Below are positions 1 through 13,200 of a DNA stretch of 64,000 nucleotides, one piece after another. Origin of the DNA: Erythroxylum novogranatense (Eukaryota > Streptophyta > Magnoliopsida > Malpighiales > Erythroxylaceae); contig CM057225.1 of assembly GCA_029891385.1 (NCBI GenBank), positions 16,916,620 through 16,980,619 on the forward strand, written 5' to 3'. Position numbers and translations under genes: made by a program. Position 1 is the stretch's first letter, and each line of letters opens with the position of its first letter. The notes below the pieces were generated by a model. That model ran no database searches and was not told the DNA's origin. It saw only the letters and a list, made by a program, of their open reading frames with translations.

Positions 1-1604
1 AGCTTGTAGAGATGAGTTGGTAGAACCTTGGAGAAGAAGAAACAACCTTGAAGGAGGATGAAAGGAGGAAGATGAAAACAATTTTTCTAAGCTTAACAAT
101 AAGCTTTCGGCCTTCTCCTCTAAAACCCACGCACCAAGCTTCTTTCCATTACCTTTCTTATATGTTTTAACTCTTAAAACACAATAGAATGGAATGGTGT
201 AAGCTTGTCCACGTATAAGGCATGAAATTGCCTTAATTTGCTAAATAATTATTACATTTGACTTTTCAAAGTTCTTTTCTCTTCTCCATTCCTTTGGTCC
301 ACTGAAATCAACATTAATATATATATAATTAATTAATTCTTAATTAATTAATATATATATATATATATTGCTGAAGAGGTCCAATCAATTGGGGTTGGTC
401 TCTGCCTCTCAAGGCCCCGGCGTGAAAAATCACCGAAACCCTTTTCAAAGAATGTCGATGTCGCGATCTCATCGAGACATATCCCAATCTCATCGGGATC
501 GTTTAATCATGCGCTCTCCGATATTGGATCACTATCAAAACTATTTTACTGAGTTCTCCGAGACACACTTCTTGCGTGTGACCCATTAGGTTCCGGTTAT
601 GTTGGCCACTTAGATTAACACTTAATCTAAGCAAGTCATGGCCAGTATCTAACAACACATCATGACCCCTAATCGACGGAAAGTAATTGGTTTGACGAAG
701 TTATATAAACTACGAACCATATTACAAACCTTTCCATAGTCAATTCTTTATGCGATTCGTCCTTTCACCATTCTATACCCCACTTGGTTTGAGTATGGGC
801 AGTGTCAACTCTTACTAGACCGATCGATCAAATCTAGTCCAAGTGTAATTAGTTCTTGTCCGGGACTCATTACTTTAATGTCCATGAAGATCTTCATGAC
901 ATATATGTTCCGGCGCCAGAGACTTGCAAGTAATGATCCTCACAAGAGGTATGGTATCTCTTACGCTAATATCCGCGAAGTGGTGAATCCTTTGTTGGCT
1001 ACTCAATTACCTTCAAATACCTCAAACTGCACCCAATCACCACCCTTTATGGCGACCTCCGAAAGCAACAAGGAATGGAGTCAAAGCACGTAATCAAGAT
1101 ATCAAGATATCCTCGAAAGTACCTCAAGTCTAAGGATATTTGCACCATTCTATGATGAGATTTCATCGACATAATATCCATGTGATGATCTCGTGGTAGG
1201 TCATCCAATGTACTTACTACTACTTAGCAAGCATCCATATGTCAAATCTAAATATCTCGATATTTACAGTGTTACGAGATCCACCGCTTGTTCCAATCGA
1301 GGAGTTTGACATATGCTAGTCTATCCGGATTAACGATGTCAGTCTCATTAATCCTATGACTAGGATCATTTAAATCTTGACATAATTGCACATGATAGGA
1401 ATCTCAATAGTATGATCACATCATAATTTCCTTCATGCTATGTCATATATCATGGACTTCATTAATTCGATTTAAGATTAAAATCAATTCATAAATATGA
1501 ACATCAAATTAATGAAATATGCCTTTTCTTTATTCATACAAACATTTGTTTTTTATACAAAGCAGCGTTAAAGAAGATTGTCTTTGTGGCACTACTCTAA
1601 CACT
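1..1604 (-). mobile_element. Partial LTR of an unidentified LTR retrotransposon inserted in element C
   Basis: The stretch has no coding sequence. Its right edge at 1604, read on the minus strand, begins TGTTAGAGTAGTGCCAC, a typical LTR start with TG. Just to the right lies C's protease, so this looks like a minus-strand LTR inserted upstream of or within C's gag-protease region. The left end is outside the window, so TSD, length and family cannot be set. General sequence style suggests a Copia-type LTR, but I recognise no domain that proves it. The short ORFs here look like chance. Confidence 0.4.
315..367. repeat. AT-rich palindrome and (AT)n tract
   Basis: TA repeats on both sides surround AATTAATTAA and TTAATTAATT separated by about 3 bases, so the stretch is a near-perfect inverted repeat. 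It lies inside the unidentified LTR. Confidence 0.8.
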
Positions 1605-1663
1605 TTTACAATGCATAAGTGACTTATCACATATCAAGTCGACTTGTACTTATACGTGGTAGC

Positions 1664-2000
1664 CGGTATGCTTCGATTTGATTTTGAGGCTTATGCATTG
1701 TTGGATCCTGGATCCACACATTCGTTGTTGCACCGCATTTGGCATGTAATTTGCGTGGGGATAGGAGAGATTACGAAGATGGGTTAGAGGTAAGTACACC
1801 TCTGGTAGTACTCATGCGCTGGGAGAGGTCTACAAGGGGTGCTCGATCCAGATTGATCAAACAGTTTTGCGAGCAGACCTTATAGTATTGCCTTTGAGAG
1901 AGATTGATGTGATTTTGGGGATGGATTGGCTTACTGCACATAGGGCCATCATGGACTGCTATACCAAGGAGGTCATATTGGAGTCTTCTGGTCAGCCTAG
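1664..2000 (+). pseudogene. Element C aspartic protease (degraded)
   Basis: The frame near 1680-1725 reads FEAYALLDPGSTHSLL, which fits a plant gypsy retropepsin active site. The catalytic Asp codon is at 1704, and the site reads D-P-G, a variant I believe also occurs in other plant gypsy elements. After a frameshift the frame open from 1867 gives REIDVILGMDWLTAHRAIMDC, the usual C-terminal end of this protease. The protein would process the gag-pol polyprotein. The N-terminal part and gag are missing. Confidence 0.75.
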
Positions 2001-2139
2001 AGCAGTATTTCAAGGAGTTAGTCAGGCCGTACCAGCCCGCATGATTTCTTTTCTTAGTGCCCTGAGGTTGATGCAGGGAGGATGTGAGGCCTATTTAGCC
2101 CACGTTATTGACACTAGAGTTCAAGCGAGTCACAGGATA

Positions 2140-2820
2140 TTCCTCGGTTGGGAATTCCCGGATGTGTTCCCCGATGAGTTCTTGGGTTTCACGGACGGAG
2201 ATGGAGTTCACGGTTGACCTTGTTCTAGGTACCGCTCCTATATCCATACCTCCATATAGGATGGCACCGGTGGAACTGAGGGAGCTTAAGGCTCAGCTGG
2301 AGGAGCTGTTTGATAAGGGATTTATCCGGCCCAGTGTCTCACCGTGGGGAGCGTCGATTTTTTTTATGAAGAAGAAGGATGGGAGTCTGAGATTGTGTAT
2401 TGACTATAGGCAGTTGAATCGGGTGACAGTGAAGAACAAGTATCCACCGCTAGGATCGATGATTTGTTTGATCGATTCGAGCAGGGGCCTGTGTGTTCAC
2501 TAAGTGGATCTGAGATCTGGTATTATCGGTGAAGATAGCAGAGGCTGATGTGCCTAAGAGTACTTTCAAGAGCAGGTATGGGCATTTCGAGTTTCTAGTG
2601 ATGCCGTTCGGGTTGACTAATGCCCCGGTAGCTTTTACGACTTTGACGAATAAGGTTTTTCAGCCCTACCTGGACCAGTTTGTGAATGTGTTTATTGATG
2701 ACATATTGGTGTACTCGAGGAGTAGACAGGAGCACACTGAGCATTTGAGGACTGTTTTACAGGTCATGAGAGAGAAACACTTTACGCCAAATTCAGTAAA
2801 TGTGAATTTTGGTGGATGAA
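2140..2820 (+). pseudogene. Element C reverse transcriptase (frameshifted)
   Basis: The RT starts with the gypsy entry motif [10 protein letters not shown] near 2150, then [20 protein letters not shown], then [20 protein letters not shown] in the frame ending at 2503. After a frame break, the frame 2529-2819 holds [18 protein letters not shown] and the catalytic FIDDILVYS box. Frame changes near 2215 and around 2503-2529, with some lost sequence, and stops at 2217, 2503 and 2819 prevent a working product. The domain order and wording are typical of Tekay/Del-like plant chromoviruses. It would copy element RNA into cDNA in the virus-like particle. Confidence 0.92.
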
Positions 2821-2839
2821 GTAGTATTTCTAGGTACAT

Positions 2840-3470
2840 AAAGGATCGATGAGGGTATCTGGTGGATCCTCACAAGATTGAGGCAGTGTTGAATTGGGAG
2901 GCTCCTAGGAATGTGTCTAAGATTCGAAGTTTCCTAAGATTGGTCGGTTATTACAGGAGGTTTGTCGAGGGGTTTTCACTGATCGCAGACCCTCTGACAA
3001 AAATTTTGAGAAAGAATGTACCTTTCAGATGGGCTGAGGAGTGTCAGGAGAGCTTTGAGGAGCTGAAACATCGGTTGCTGCACTGGTGTTAGGTATTCCA
3101 TCTGGGACTGGAGGTTATGAGGTGTATAGCAATGCTTCGCATCAGGGACTGGGATGTGTTTTGATGCAGCATGGTAGAGTGATTGCTTATGCCTCGAGAC
3201 AGTTGAGATCTCATGAGGCAAACTATCCAGTGCATGATTTGGAGTTGGTTGCAGTTGTTTTTGCCCTGAAGATTTGGAGACATTATTTATATGGTGAGAC
3301 ATTCCAGTTTATACTTGATCATAAGAGTTTGAGGTATCTGCTGAGTCGAGAGAGTTAACTGAGATGTAAGAGATGGATAAAGTCGCTAAGGACTATGATC
3401 AGACAATTGAGTACCATCCAGGGAAGGCCAATGTAGTGGCAGATGCGTTGAACAGGAAGCCTCATATCAG
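2840..3470 (+). pseudogene. Element C RT connection and RNase H (broken)
   Basis: Frame 2862-3092 gives the post-RT block ([19 protein letters not shown], then [16 protein letters not shown]). Frame 3086-3358 gives gypsy RNase [48 protein letters not shown] and DHKSLRYLL. The first catalytic residue, normally Asp in YSDAS, is Asn here. Stops at 3092 and 3358 interrupt the reading frame, and the tail HPGKANVVADALNRK-like block continues to about 3470 in another frame. RNase H would remove RNA from the RNA-DNA hybrid during replication. Confidence 0.9.
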
Positions 3471-3495
3471 TGCAGCTTAGATCCAGATTGGGAGA

Positions 3496-4819
3496 TTGCC
3501 TAATTTGATTCAGTTGAGAGCTCTGAATGTGCATTTGAATCTGGATCAGGATGGGGCTTTGATAGCTACTCTGAGGCTTAGGCCGATGCTACATGACAGG
3601 ATCAGGCGAGTTCAGGATAAGGATCCTGCAATGGTGAAACTGATTGAGAGAGTGAAATCTGATTTGGTTTCTGATTTTGAGTTGAGAGATGGGACTTTAT
3701 GGATGGGTCAAAGACTGTGTGTGCCCGATCTATATGATCTGAGACGTGAGATTCTGTAGGAGGCGCACATGGCCGCCTATGCTATGCATCCTGGTACTAC
3801 CAAGATGTATAATACTCTTAAGCCACATTTACGGTGGCACGGCATGAAGAAAGCGGTGGCGAGTATGTTTAGATGTTTGACGTGCAAGAAGTTAAGGCCG
3901 AGCACTGTGCTCCGATGAAATTGCATTCGCTGCCCATTCCGGCTTAAAATGGGAACGAATTATTATGGATTTTATTATGGGGTTATCTAGGACGCCGAGG
4001 CAGTATGATGCTATCTGGGTCATAGTGGACCGGTTGACTAAATCGACCCACTTCTTGCCAGTGAGGGAGAACAATACTCTTGATCAATTAGCCCAGAAGT
4101 ATGTGACCGAGATTGTGCGACTGCATGGGGTATCGGTGTCTATAGTCTCAAACAGGGATCCTAGATTTACCTCGAGGTTCTGGAAGAGTTTGCAGTCTGC
4201 TGTGGGTACTAGACTGAATTTTAGTACAGTTTTTCATCCTCAGACTGATGGGCAGAGTGAAAGGACGATTAAGAATGCTGAGGATATGCTTCGAGCGTGT
4301 GTATTGGAGTTCAGGGGAGCATGGGATCAGTATTTAGGCTTGATTGAGTTTGCATATAATAATCATTATCACAGTAGTATTGGGATGGCACCATATGAGG
4401 CTTTATATGAGCGAAAGTGTCGATCGCCTCTGTATTGGGATGAAGAGAGTGTGAGGATGATTGAGGGTCCATAGCTGATTCAGGATATAGTGGATAAGGT
4501 GAAACTAATTCAGAGTCGCATTAAAGCATCTCAGGATAGACAGAAGAGTTATGTGGATCAACATCGGCGAGAGATGGAGTATAGTGTGGGAGACAGAGTT
4601 TTTCTCTGAGTGTCACCTTAGAGAGGAGTTTTGAGATTTGGAAAGAAGGACAAGTTGAGCCCTAGGTACATTGGTCCGTATGAGATTGTTGAGAGGATTG
4701 GACCTTTAGCATATAGATTGGCATTGTCGAGTGAGATGTCCCAGTTACATGATGTTTTTCATGTGAGTATGCTCCGATGGTATCGATCGGATCCGACACA
4801 TGTGATTCCGGTTCAAGAG
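3496..4819 (+). pseudogene. Element C integrase (frameshifted, interrupted by element A)
   Basis: An N-terminal block (3496-3759) ends at an in-frame TAG. The zinc-binding HHCC region follows at about 3766-3895 (AYAMHPGTTKMYNTLK, then CLTCKK). The core in frame 3965-4474 shows VIVDRLTKSTHFLPV (first Asp), SNRDPRFTSRFW (the usual Asp of SDRDPRF is Asn) and TDGQSERTIKNAEDMLR (Glu). The C-terminal block at 4631-4819 has KLSPRYIGPYEIVERIGPLA and QLHDVFHVSMLRWY. Stops occur at 4474 and near 4606-4618. Element A enters at 4825, and the coding sequence resumes at 25677. Confidence 0.92.
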
Positions 4820-4824
4820 ATTGA

Positions 4825-6302
4825 TGTAACATCCCGTCCCCGATCGGAATGGCAAATTGGTAAATTGGGACAGGCTAGGTTGTTGCATTGCATATTTGAA
4901 ACGTAATCATTCATTTGGCCTCTAATTGTAGATCATTGAGTCTTTTAGCACATGCACATATAGGTACATGCATTCATGACATTTTCCTAGCTTTTAATTA
5001 TGATACTGATATGAATTGTGAAATTGGAAATAATTAGATTTGATTATGATTTATTGGGAATTTTTGAAAAAATTGGGCTTGTATAGTTGAATTGGAAATG
5101 TTTTAGAGTGACCGTCAATTGATAGTGACCCTTAGGAATTTTTCTGGAAATCGGGAGAAAGAATCCGAACCGGAAATTTTTCAAGTGGTGAACTGAATGA
5201 TTGTATAGGACCGAAATGATGGTCAAATGGCTATGGAAAATTAGTCACATGATTCTAGAAATTAATGTGTCAAGTCGTTGAAATTGAGAGCAATTGACTG
5301 GAAATTAATTTGGAAAGAGAAAGATTTTAGTGAGTAATTGAACAAAGGATTTGTGGCAAGTGTATAGACTTATGATATGAGGTATATAATGCCTTAGGTT
5401 TGAATTTGGTTGGAAGAAAACACTTTTCCTTCACACTAGGGCATGCGATTCTCTTCTCCTTCGATCGGTTCTTCTCCTTCCTCCTTGTGTGATTGTTGGT
5501 GTTCGATTCCTGCATGCTTCTTCTTCTCTTGCAAAGCAAAGCTTGAATCTTAAGGAAAATGGAGATTTGAGAGGTTTTGGGAGAGAATCGTGATGTTAGG
5601 GTTTGGAGAAGATTTTTGGAGAAATTGAGGATTTGTGGCTCGATCGGTAAGTTTATGGTTTTAATGTTGTTATTTAATGTTGTTTGATGCATTTATGCAT
5701 TTATATTGTGATTGGGGTAGTTAGGAGTGAATCATTTCTGGTTTTAGAGAGAGAAATGGTAGAAAAATCAATCGGAGAAGACGAACCAGGGCCGCACGTC
5801 GCGACGAATAAAATAATTGGACGTCGCGACGAGCGTACGCCGTGACGTGCGTAAACGTCGTCACGAGCGTTCGCCGCGACGAATGAAATAATTGGACGTC
5901 ACGACGAGCAGAAAGAAAATGCTCGCCGCGACGAGCATCTTCCACGCCACGGCGAGCGACCTGTTATACGCCGCAGTGAATGGCTGGAGGTCGCGGCGAG
6001 GGATAGATTTTTGATTGGATTTAATTGGATTTGTGAGGCCTAACTATGGTGTAGACCTCCAATTAAGGTGATGTTTGATTCGTTGTGATCTAGAGAAAGA
6101 GGTCTAGAAATGAGGAAAAGAATGAGAGTTGAATTTAGGTTATTGGGATCTCAATATTAGTGAAAGACAGTTAAAATGTGATTGTATTGCAACCTAAGAA
6201 TTGTTTTGGTAATTGAAGTATAATTGTGAGGTCCCTAAATGTAAAGAAAGGCTATTGAAGATTAGAACTGAGCATAAAGAATAAATGCGATCTAAAGTAT
6301 AG
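4825..6302 (+). repeat. Element A 5' LTR, first part (left of B)
   Basis: This part aligns with 22829-24230, the same part of A's 3' LTR. It carries a CpG-rich palindromic module at about 5785-5999. It ends with the TSD TATAG (6298-6302), where element B begins. The short ORFs here are not conserved in the other LTR copies. Confidence 0.9.
5785..5999. repeat. CpG-rich palindromic repeat module in A 5' LTR
   Basis: Many imperfect copies of the perfect palindrome CGTCGCGACG, often followed by AGCG or AAT, are packed into about 210 bp of an otherwise AT-rich LTR. Degraded counterparts lie at 23790-23935 (A 3' LTR), 30437-30610 (F) and 63497-63687 (C 3' LTR). Some units differ by CG to TG or CA, as expected from deamination of methylated CpG. 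Confidence 0.85.
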
Positions 6303-9300
6303 TGTAACACCCCACTCCTGAGTGACCCGAACCCGATATCGTTGGTGACATCCGAGTCCGTGCCCAGCGAGGGTGGCGATTACATCGATCGGTCGGTAAA
6401 ACTCGATATTTTTTTTGAACCATTCATTCCACGTTAAGCGATAAAAATAGTAGGCAAGAGAAAACCTACGTAAAGAGATACAATCATTTAATATTATTTT
6501 ACAGTAACCAAAAAGTACAATTACAAATCATTTTACAACAATTGTGGATTACAAAATTAGGAAACCCTAATGTGACGCCGAATCGATCCTAACCTCTATC
6601 TCAACTTGCACCAGCATACTCCGTGTCAAGCGGGTACTCTTCTAGTCTGAAAATAGATTGCAATTTTGGATGAGTTTGCGAACTCAATGAGAAACCATCA
6701 TCGATGGTTTTCCCAATTCATGCATCAATTAACAATCTATAGTAATCAGCGTTTCAACGATACTGATGAGACATATGTCACGATCACAAAATCTGATCAA
6801 TCACAACAATCACAAGTAGTCATACGGTTATTGATTCGATCGTATGCGATGCACATGTGATGCTTTCAGTTTAGTTCGATGTTGTGACCGAAGCGCTTAC
6901 TGATGTCGATGGCGATGGGGGTGGATTTCTCCTTGAGCTCGAGGCTCGATATCGATATCGATGGTCTTGCGGTCACAACCGTTATTATCAGTTCATGTAG
7001 TGATGTATGCGATGCATATACTAGTAGCATATACCAGTATTCACAGTCATTTACCCGTCAGTCACAGTAACAATATTCAGTCACAGTATACACAGTGCAC
7101 AATAATCCCCGTAGGGCAATCAAGTCACAGTAAACACAGTGCATAAGAATCCCCGCAGGGCAATCAAGTCACAGTAAACACATAGATTGAGATAACCACC
7201 TAGGTTACTCACCTACTACTTTCGAGCTAATGCCGGAAAGTTTTCGCCCCGTCGGTTGAACGACGCTCCACTTGGGCCTCTATAAGAATCAGAAAAAGAA
7301 CGAGTCACTAATTATGCAATTTGTGCCCATGTAGATGAAATATGCATGTTCATGAATTCCGCCCTAATCCTTTTTTTTTTCATCATAAAATCCGTCAAAA
7401 TTTAGAAATCTATTTACCGACGGTAGCGCAATTGAACCTCTATAGGTCCCCAATCAATTAAAAGCATGATTAAAGGATCATTGCTGAGCACACGCCAATT
7501 CTCCGTCAAAATTTCCAATTTCTCATACAATGAAATTCAATGTTTTACTGAATTCGATGCCTCGAGAATCAGGTCAATCGGATGTCGGACGGAAAAGTTA
7601 TGAGCAAAAGGAAGAAAATACATATCTAGTCGATTAGTGCAGGTTGTAGTCATTAGTGTAGAAAATACATGTTCTAGTCATTGGTGAAGGTTGTAGTCGA
7701 CTGGTATTATTAAAATGACAAATCTGAAACAATTTCATCTGACATGCTAACTTGTTTAGGCCATAACTCTCTACTCCGAACTCCAATTTGGACAAATTTG
7801 GTGTCTATTTCATAGAGAAAAGAGAGCTCTACAACTTTTGTGAAGGACACAAAAGCCAATTTCACCTCTAAGGGTGTGAAAAATGAAATCAAAGTTACTG
7901 TCCACACAATGCCTCTCAAAACAATGCAACCTTGGCCAAAACAGGGCAATAGTTTATAAAATCCGTAACTGTCCAGTTCCTTTGTCAAACAATTACACAA
8001 TAATTATGCTCAGAAATATCCCAATCTTATAAACAACTTTCATGAACAACCCAAAATCAGATTCAATTGGTAACTATGTCAAACAATTCACCAAAGTATC
8101 AGCCTACTGAAATCAACTAATCTGAACAGTAATTTCCCAAACAGCATATCTCTTAGCAAAAATATCACCAAATTCTCTACCTTATATCCCTGAAAAGATA
8201 AGATCACAAACTTCAAGTTTCATGAAGAACTCAACCTCTAATTCGATTTCTAACAATTTCAAAACCACTATGCAAGTTACTGCCATGATCAGCCATTCAC
8301 ATTCTAATGTAAGATCAGTTTTTACAAAATCATAACTCCCAACTCTGACCTCTAAAAATTTTATGCCATATCTCATTTTCAAAATAATTTCTTCCTCTAC
8401 AACTTTTCAGAAGATCACTCACACCAATTCAGTCCAAAAAAAATGGCTAAAATTGCTTCCAAGCAGAATACTCACAAGTCAGACACTTAAGCTAGGTTTC
8501 ATCAACATGCCCAAAAACCAGTCCATAGAAAACAGTTCACATCTCTCAATATACACCTCTAAAAATAGCAAGATCAGTGGAAATGGAAAGATCCTTTAAT
8601 AGACTTCAACTTTCATTTAGACCATTTTCTCTAAATCCTTCTCAATTAATTTAGAAAAATTAGCAAAACATTTAGGTCATAATTTCGGTTACTGTTCACA
8701 GTAACCTTAACAGTGATTTTCCATGCCAAATTTCAACCTCTTAATGTTAAAATTAGACAACACCTATTTCACATAAAATTGTAGCCAACATCCCAAAGTT
8801 TAAGTGGCCACAAACCTTACTTCATTTGCATAACCACACAATTAGTTATGCTAACATCAATACAATCAGTGAAAATCAAAATTTTCCAGATTTGGTGTTA
8901 ACCTTAGTTCTATCATTTCCAATGCCATTAACACATCATTAAACATCCAAATGAACACAAATCAGTTCTTATACCATCTATACATGTGTTAGGGCTAATA
9001 CACAAAAATTTGCAGCACATAATTCTTTCTTTCAAAGTAAACTCAATCATCAATATGCCATCACTAATCAAACTAAAACCACTTCTAACATACTACTTTC
9101 AATTCATAATTCAACCAAACCTTATACCCATTAATTCAAATTATCATTTTCAAAACATTTAACCATCATAACTCATGATTAGTAAACAACAACCCCCCTT
9201 GGATGCATCTAATAACCATGATTCATGAAATACATAATAAAAACTTAACATAAACCTTACCTAGTCAAAGCTCCCATATCCTCAATTCTCCAACTCTCAC

Positions 9301-10235
9301 AACTTTCTAGTTTCTCCTACTCATACATGACATCATCACTTGCAAAGGGAGGTAAGAGGGTTGAGCTTGCATGTAAGGCTCTTAAGGTTGGAGGAGGGAG
9401 ACAACAATTAGCTAAAGAAAAGGAGGAGAAGAAACAAAATCGATGGAGAGAGTCAAAAGGGAGGAGGTGATTTCGGATGAGGATGAATTAAACCATCAAT
9501 TTGCTCTTTTTATTCATTTACCAAGGCAAAACCGTGGGAGGAAGCAAGGAGCATTAAATGAAGGCTAGGTGTTGGCACAATTTGATTAGTCTAAGGTTTA
9601 AAAGGAAAAGTCAACTTAGTACTCTTATACTTTAATCACTTTAATCAATAAATATCCAATTTATACACCCACAATTTGGTTCCTACCAACTTTAAGGGTC
9701 CATTTTGGGTCCCACCAAAAGATGCAAGGGTTTAATACCAAATAACAAGAGAAAATCAATAGGTTAAGCTATTTGGCGATTTTTATCCTATCAGGAAATT
9801 TCCCAATTATTTTTTGAAAATTAATGAAATTACCCAAAATTATAAAGCATATAACATTGCACTCCAAATAATTTTTCAAACACGAAAACCACATTTTCCA
9901 CAACAAAACACATTTAGACCATTCTGGGGTGATTTTGCGGTCGGGAAATTTCTCTGGAAAATTTCAGAAAAATTCCTGAAAATCCCTTAAAATCTAAAAC
10001 GCTCAATGGCGCACTCAAAATAATTTTTCAAACCCAATAACCACGTTAATCGCAATAAAATGTCGTTTAGGCCTAATTACCGGGAATATCATGTATGCAT
10101 GTACAGTAATTTCATGTGCACAAATTCACTGATCACCAGTACCAGTATGCATGGACACTACTCATACATCCCAATTAATCTCATCTTATGCCAATTTTAC
10201 TATTTTACCATTCCAGTAGAGGGTGGGATGTTACA
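6303..10235 (-). repeat. Element B left LTR (3' LTR of the minus-strand element)
   Basis: It matches 13862-17834 over its length. In one 60-base stretch I compared (8041-8100 with 15669-15728) there was one difference. It holds the conserved hairpin module near 6665-6725, a short tandem repeat near 7622-7710 and the 96-residue minus-strand ORF at 7710-8000. Confidence 0.92.
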
Positions 10236-10272
10236 ATTCTCCCCTCCATATAAAAATTTCATCCTCGAAATT
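10236..10272 (-). other. Element B polypurine tract and pre-PPT stem-loop
   Basis: On the minus strand GGAGGGGAGAAT (10236-10247) abuts the LTR and fits a polypurine tract priming second-strand synthesis. Before it, 10255-10272 forms AATTTC...GAAATT (AATTTCG-AGGA-TGAAATT), a stem with one G-T pair. The same position holds a stem-loop in A, C and E. Confidence 0.8.
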
Positions 10273-13200
10273 ATCAGTCTACAGTTCAGTATGACAGTAA
10301 TCACATGTTCCTACAATTCCCATACACTACGTTACTCACTATTTCTGTTACTAAAAGATCGCAGTAAGATAGTCCGTTTCCTCTGTGGCTTTCTCGCTAT
10401 CTTACCTATCTCACTTGCCATTTCTAGAATAGCCACTACCTTTGGTTCCGATATTATGACTCAGTTCAGTATTTCCTAACCTATTCACTGATCACATTTT
10501 ATCCCTCTAATACCTTTTTTTTTTCAGTGCCATATAATCTAATTCGCATTCCATTGAGTACATCTCCATTTCTTTGGTACCTCCATTTTCAAGGTGATAT
10601 TTACCCTAATCTCCTTTATCTAAATCGAGGGCGATTTACATTCCTTTGGTACCAATACGATGACGCTTAACTCCACTTCACTATAATCAGTAATAATGTA
10701 CCTAATGCACGGTCATTTGTTATATGCCATTAACTCTATGTTCAAATTCAAGTCTCCTTAGACAATTCACTTTGTTTTATAGTGTTCACGCTTTCTATCC
10801 AGGATATGCATTTTACTGCTGTTTCCTTATCAGATCTGATCCACTTTAGCTAACCTATCTGTTTTCCTATGTCACTTTCCTTTGTTTCACTCAATACAGT
10901 CTCAAATTCATTGTGGTCTTTGATTTCGTTAGGCCTTTATGCAGTGTAGCGGTGTATCTTTGCGATAAATCGTAACTCTATATCACGATCATAATCAAGC
11001 ATTTTCCTATAAGCCCTTGAATCAATGATCACTTCATTTTATACCCACAATTATTCAATTTCCCTTTTGCATATGATTACTAGAATGTCTAGCTTTATTT
11101 ATTCACTTTCTTGTTCTAACACCTTTTATCGGTACCTTAACTTTTCCTTTGAATGATTGTTTTCTTCTAATGTCATTCACATATTCAAACTCCTCATAAG
11201 ACTCACCACCTGTAATTTCACGCATTCTTAACCTTTCTTACTTCTATCAAGTATCACTTGATCTCGATTTTTTTATACTTCATAATTACCCATAATCTAC
11301 TTGACATTCTTTGAAAATCCCAATGTATACGTAATTGATCATTCATCGCAGCTTTCTCAGTTCACTATTTGAGCTCACGTAAATTATGCATTCATTTCGG
11401 CATTGTCGATTCACTATTATACATTCATTTCAAAATTATCGATATAATAGGCATTTATATCCAACTTTTCCTTGAATTATCACAATATATCCTATAGGAA
11501 TCTCGAGTCACCAGGTCTTAAACAATTGCGATCCTAACACCAATCCCATTTATCAACGTCCATTTTAACAATTTGTTTCATTATCACACACTGCCCACTC
11601 TCCAAGGATATGCTTATCATCAGTATCAAATTTCTCAATTGTTCATATAGTTCTTTTTACTTTTCACTGTTCAACACTTTCAAACACATTCTGTCTCTAA
11701 TCACAGTTACTACCATTTGCTTACCTCGCATAAATCCCTATTAGGGTCTTGTTGACTTTACCATACATCATCCTACCTTTTTATTGAGTCCACACTAAGT
11801 GTCTTTGCAATTCCTTTATAAAGGTAACACTACATCACGTCATTGTCATTTTTCCTTTAGGACTTCTTGTCTCTATACATTTTCTCTTTTCAATTGTTTT
11901 CATATCATTAATATCAACATATGTTAATACCTTGTCATCCGTACTTGGATCTCCAAAATTTTCATTTCATTTTAGTATTTCACTTCGCAGTTCGGGACTC
12001 TTTTATTCTTCGTTTCAAATCTAGATTCCTCAACAGTTTTGCATCATAAATGGAGATCGATTCACTTCACATTGCAATAGGATTACCTCAAATTAAAATT
12101 TCACTCATGTTGGATACTTTACATTTCATACACACAGTCTGAGATAACCCCAAAGAATATATTTCACTTGTTATGTCTAAATCATGACTCAATTTCACTT
12201 TTGATTCTTCATTTCGTTTGACCATTAGTCTTGCTACCGTCATTATATTGTTCATAATCGTCTCACCGACCAATTAGTGTCTCTAATTTCTTTTAGGTCA
12301 TTCTTAACTATCGCACTATCTCAATCAAAACAATTTTATGGCATAATTTGAAAGATCGAATATTCCTTGCACTAAGGTTCCATGTGATACCACCTAAACA
12401 CTTTTTTAATACTTATTCAAGAATCTACATATCATCGGGACTCATTTCATCTTATCGGAACCCAATTAGTAACCTATCTGAGACTTCCACAAAATTCCTT
12501 TCCGTTTATGCTAATCCTCAAATAAAGGACTGATGCCATAATCATTCTTCATTACCTCTCATAAAGGTACATTCGGTCCCTTATGTCTTACTTTAATCCA
12601 AGATAACACTTATAGCCACTCTAATCATTTACCGATCATCTCCTCTATGATTTCCATGTATCTTTCACATACGTTTCATTAATCATGATCAACTTTACTA
12701 TCCGATAGATACTCTGACGGTAAATCGACTTAAATGTGTCAACTCTTTTCATATCTCACTATCATTGTTTCATTCATTTTTTTTCATTTTCCTAGTTTAT
12801 TCCCATATCATTCACGTGTCGACTTGACCTTTATGGTCATATCCACTTAGCTTATACAATGTCATCTCATTATTGCTACGTAGCTCTTTATTATCCTCGA
12901 ACAATCTAGGCTAGGGATTCACGGTCCCCAAACACGACAAAATCGTGGATACAACTCCATTGTATCTCTATCTATTTACCCATCCATTTACCATTTTGTG
13001 TCCATATACATCTTTTCAACCAATTCAGAATTTTTCGATATACAATCAAGAGAAATTGTCGATCATCGTTTTTTCCTTACGATCTTATTATACTGATTTT
13101 CCAAACTCTTAGCACAATATTTACATACCCATTTCAGGTTCAAGCTTATGCGTTCGAGATCATAACCGTTTCACGAGTTCATTTCATTTATCTATACACT

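Noticed and set aside
6666..6860. Recurrent small ORF starting MDEFANSMRNHHRWFSQFMH in several LTRs
   Set aside because: It is a translation of the conserved hairpin module. The opposite strand is equally open in A and F, and there is no coding pattern beyond the module.
7080..7180. CRISPR-like spacing of repeated CAAGTCACAGTAAACACA words
   Set aside because: Only two or three direct copies with no variable spacers, in a plant LTR; it is an ordinary short duplication.
10060..10479. 139-residue ORF across the end of B's LTR
   Set aside because: It crosses the LTR/internal boundary antisense to the element, is not open in E's copies and has no recognisable domain.
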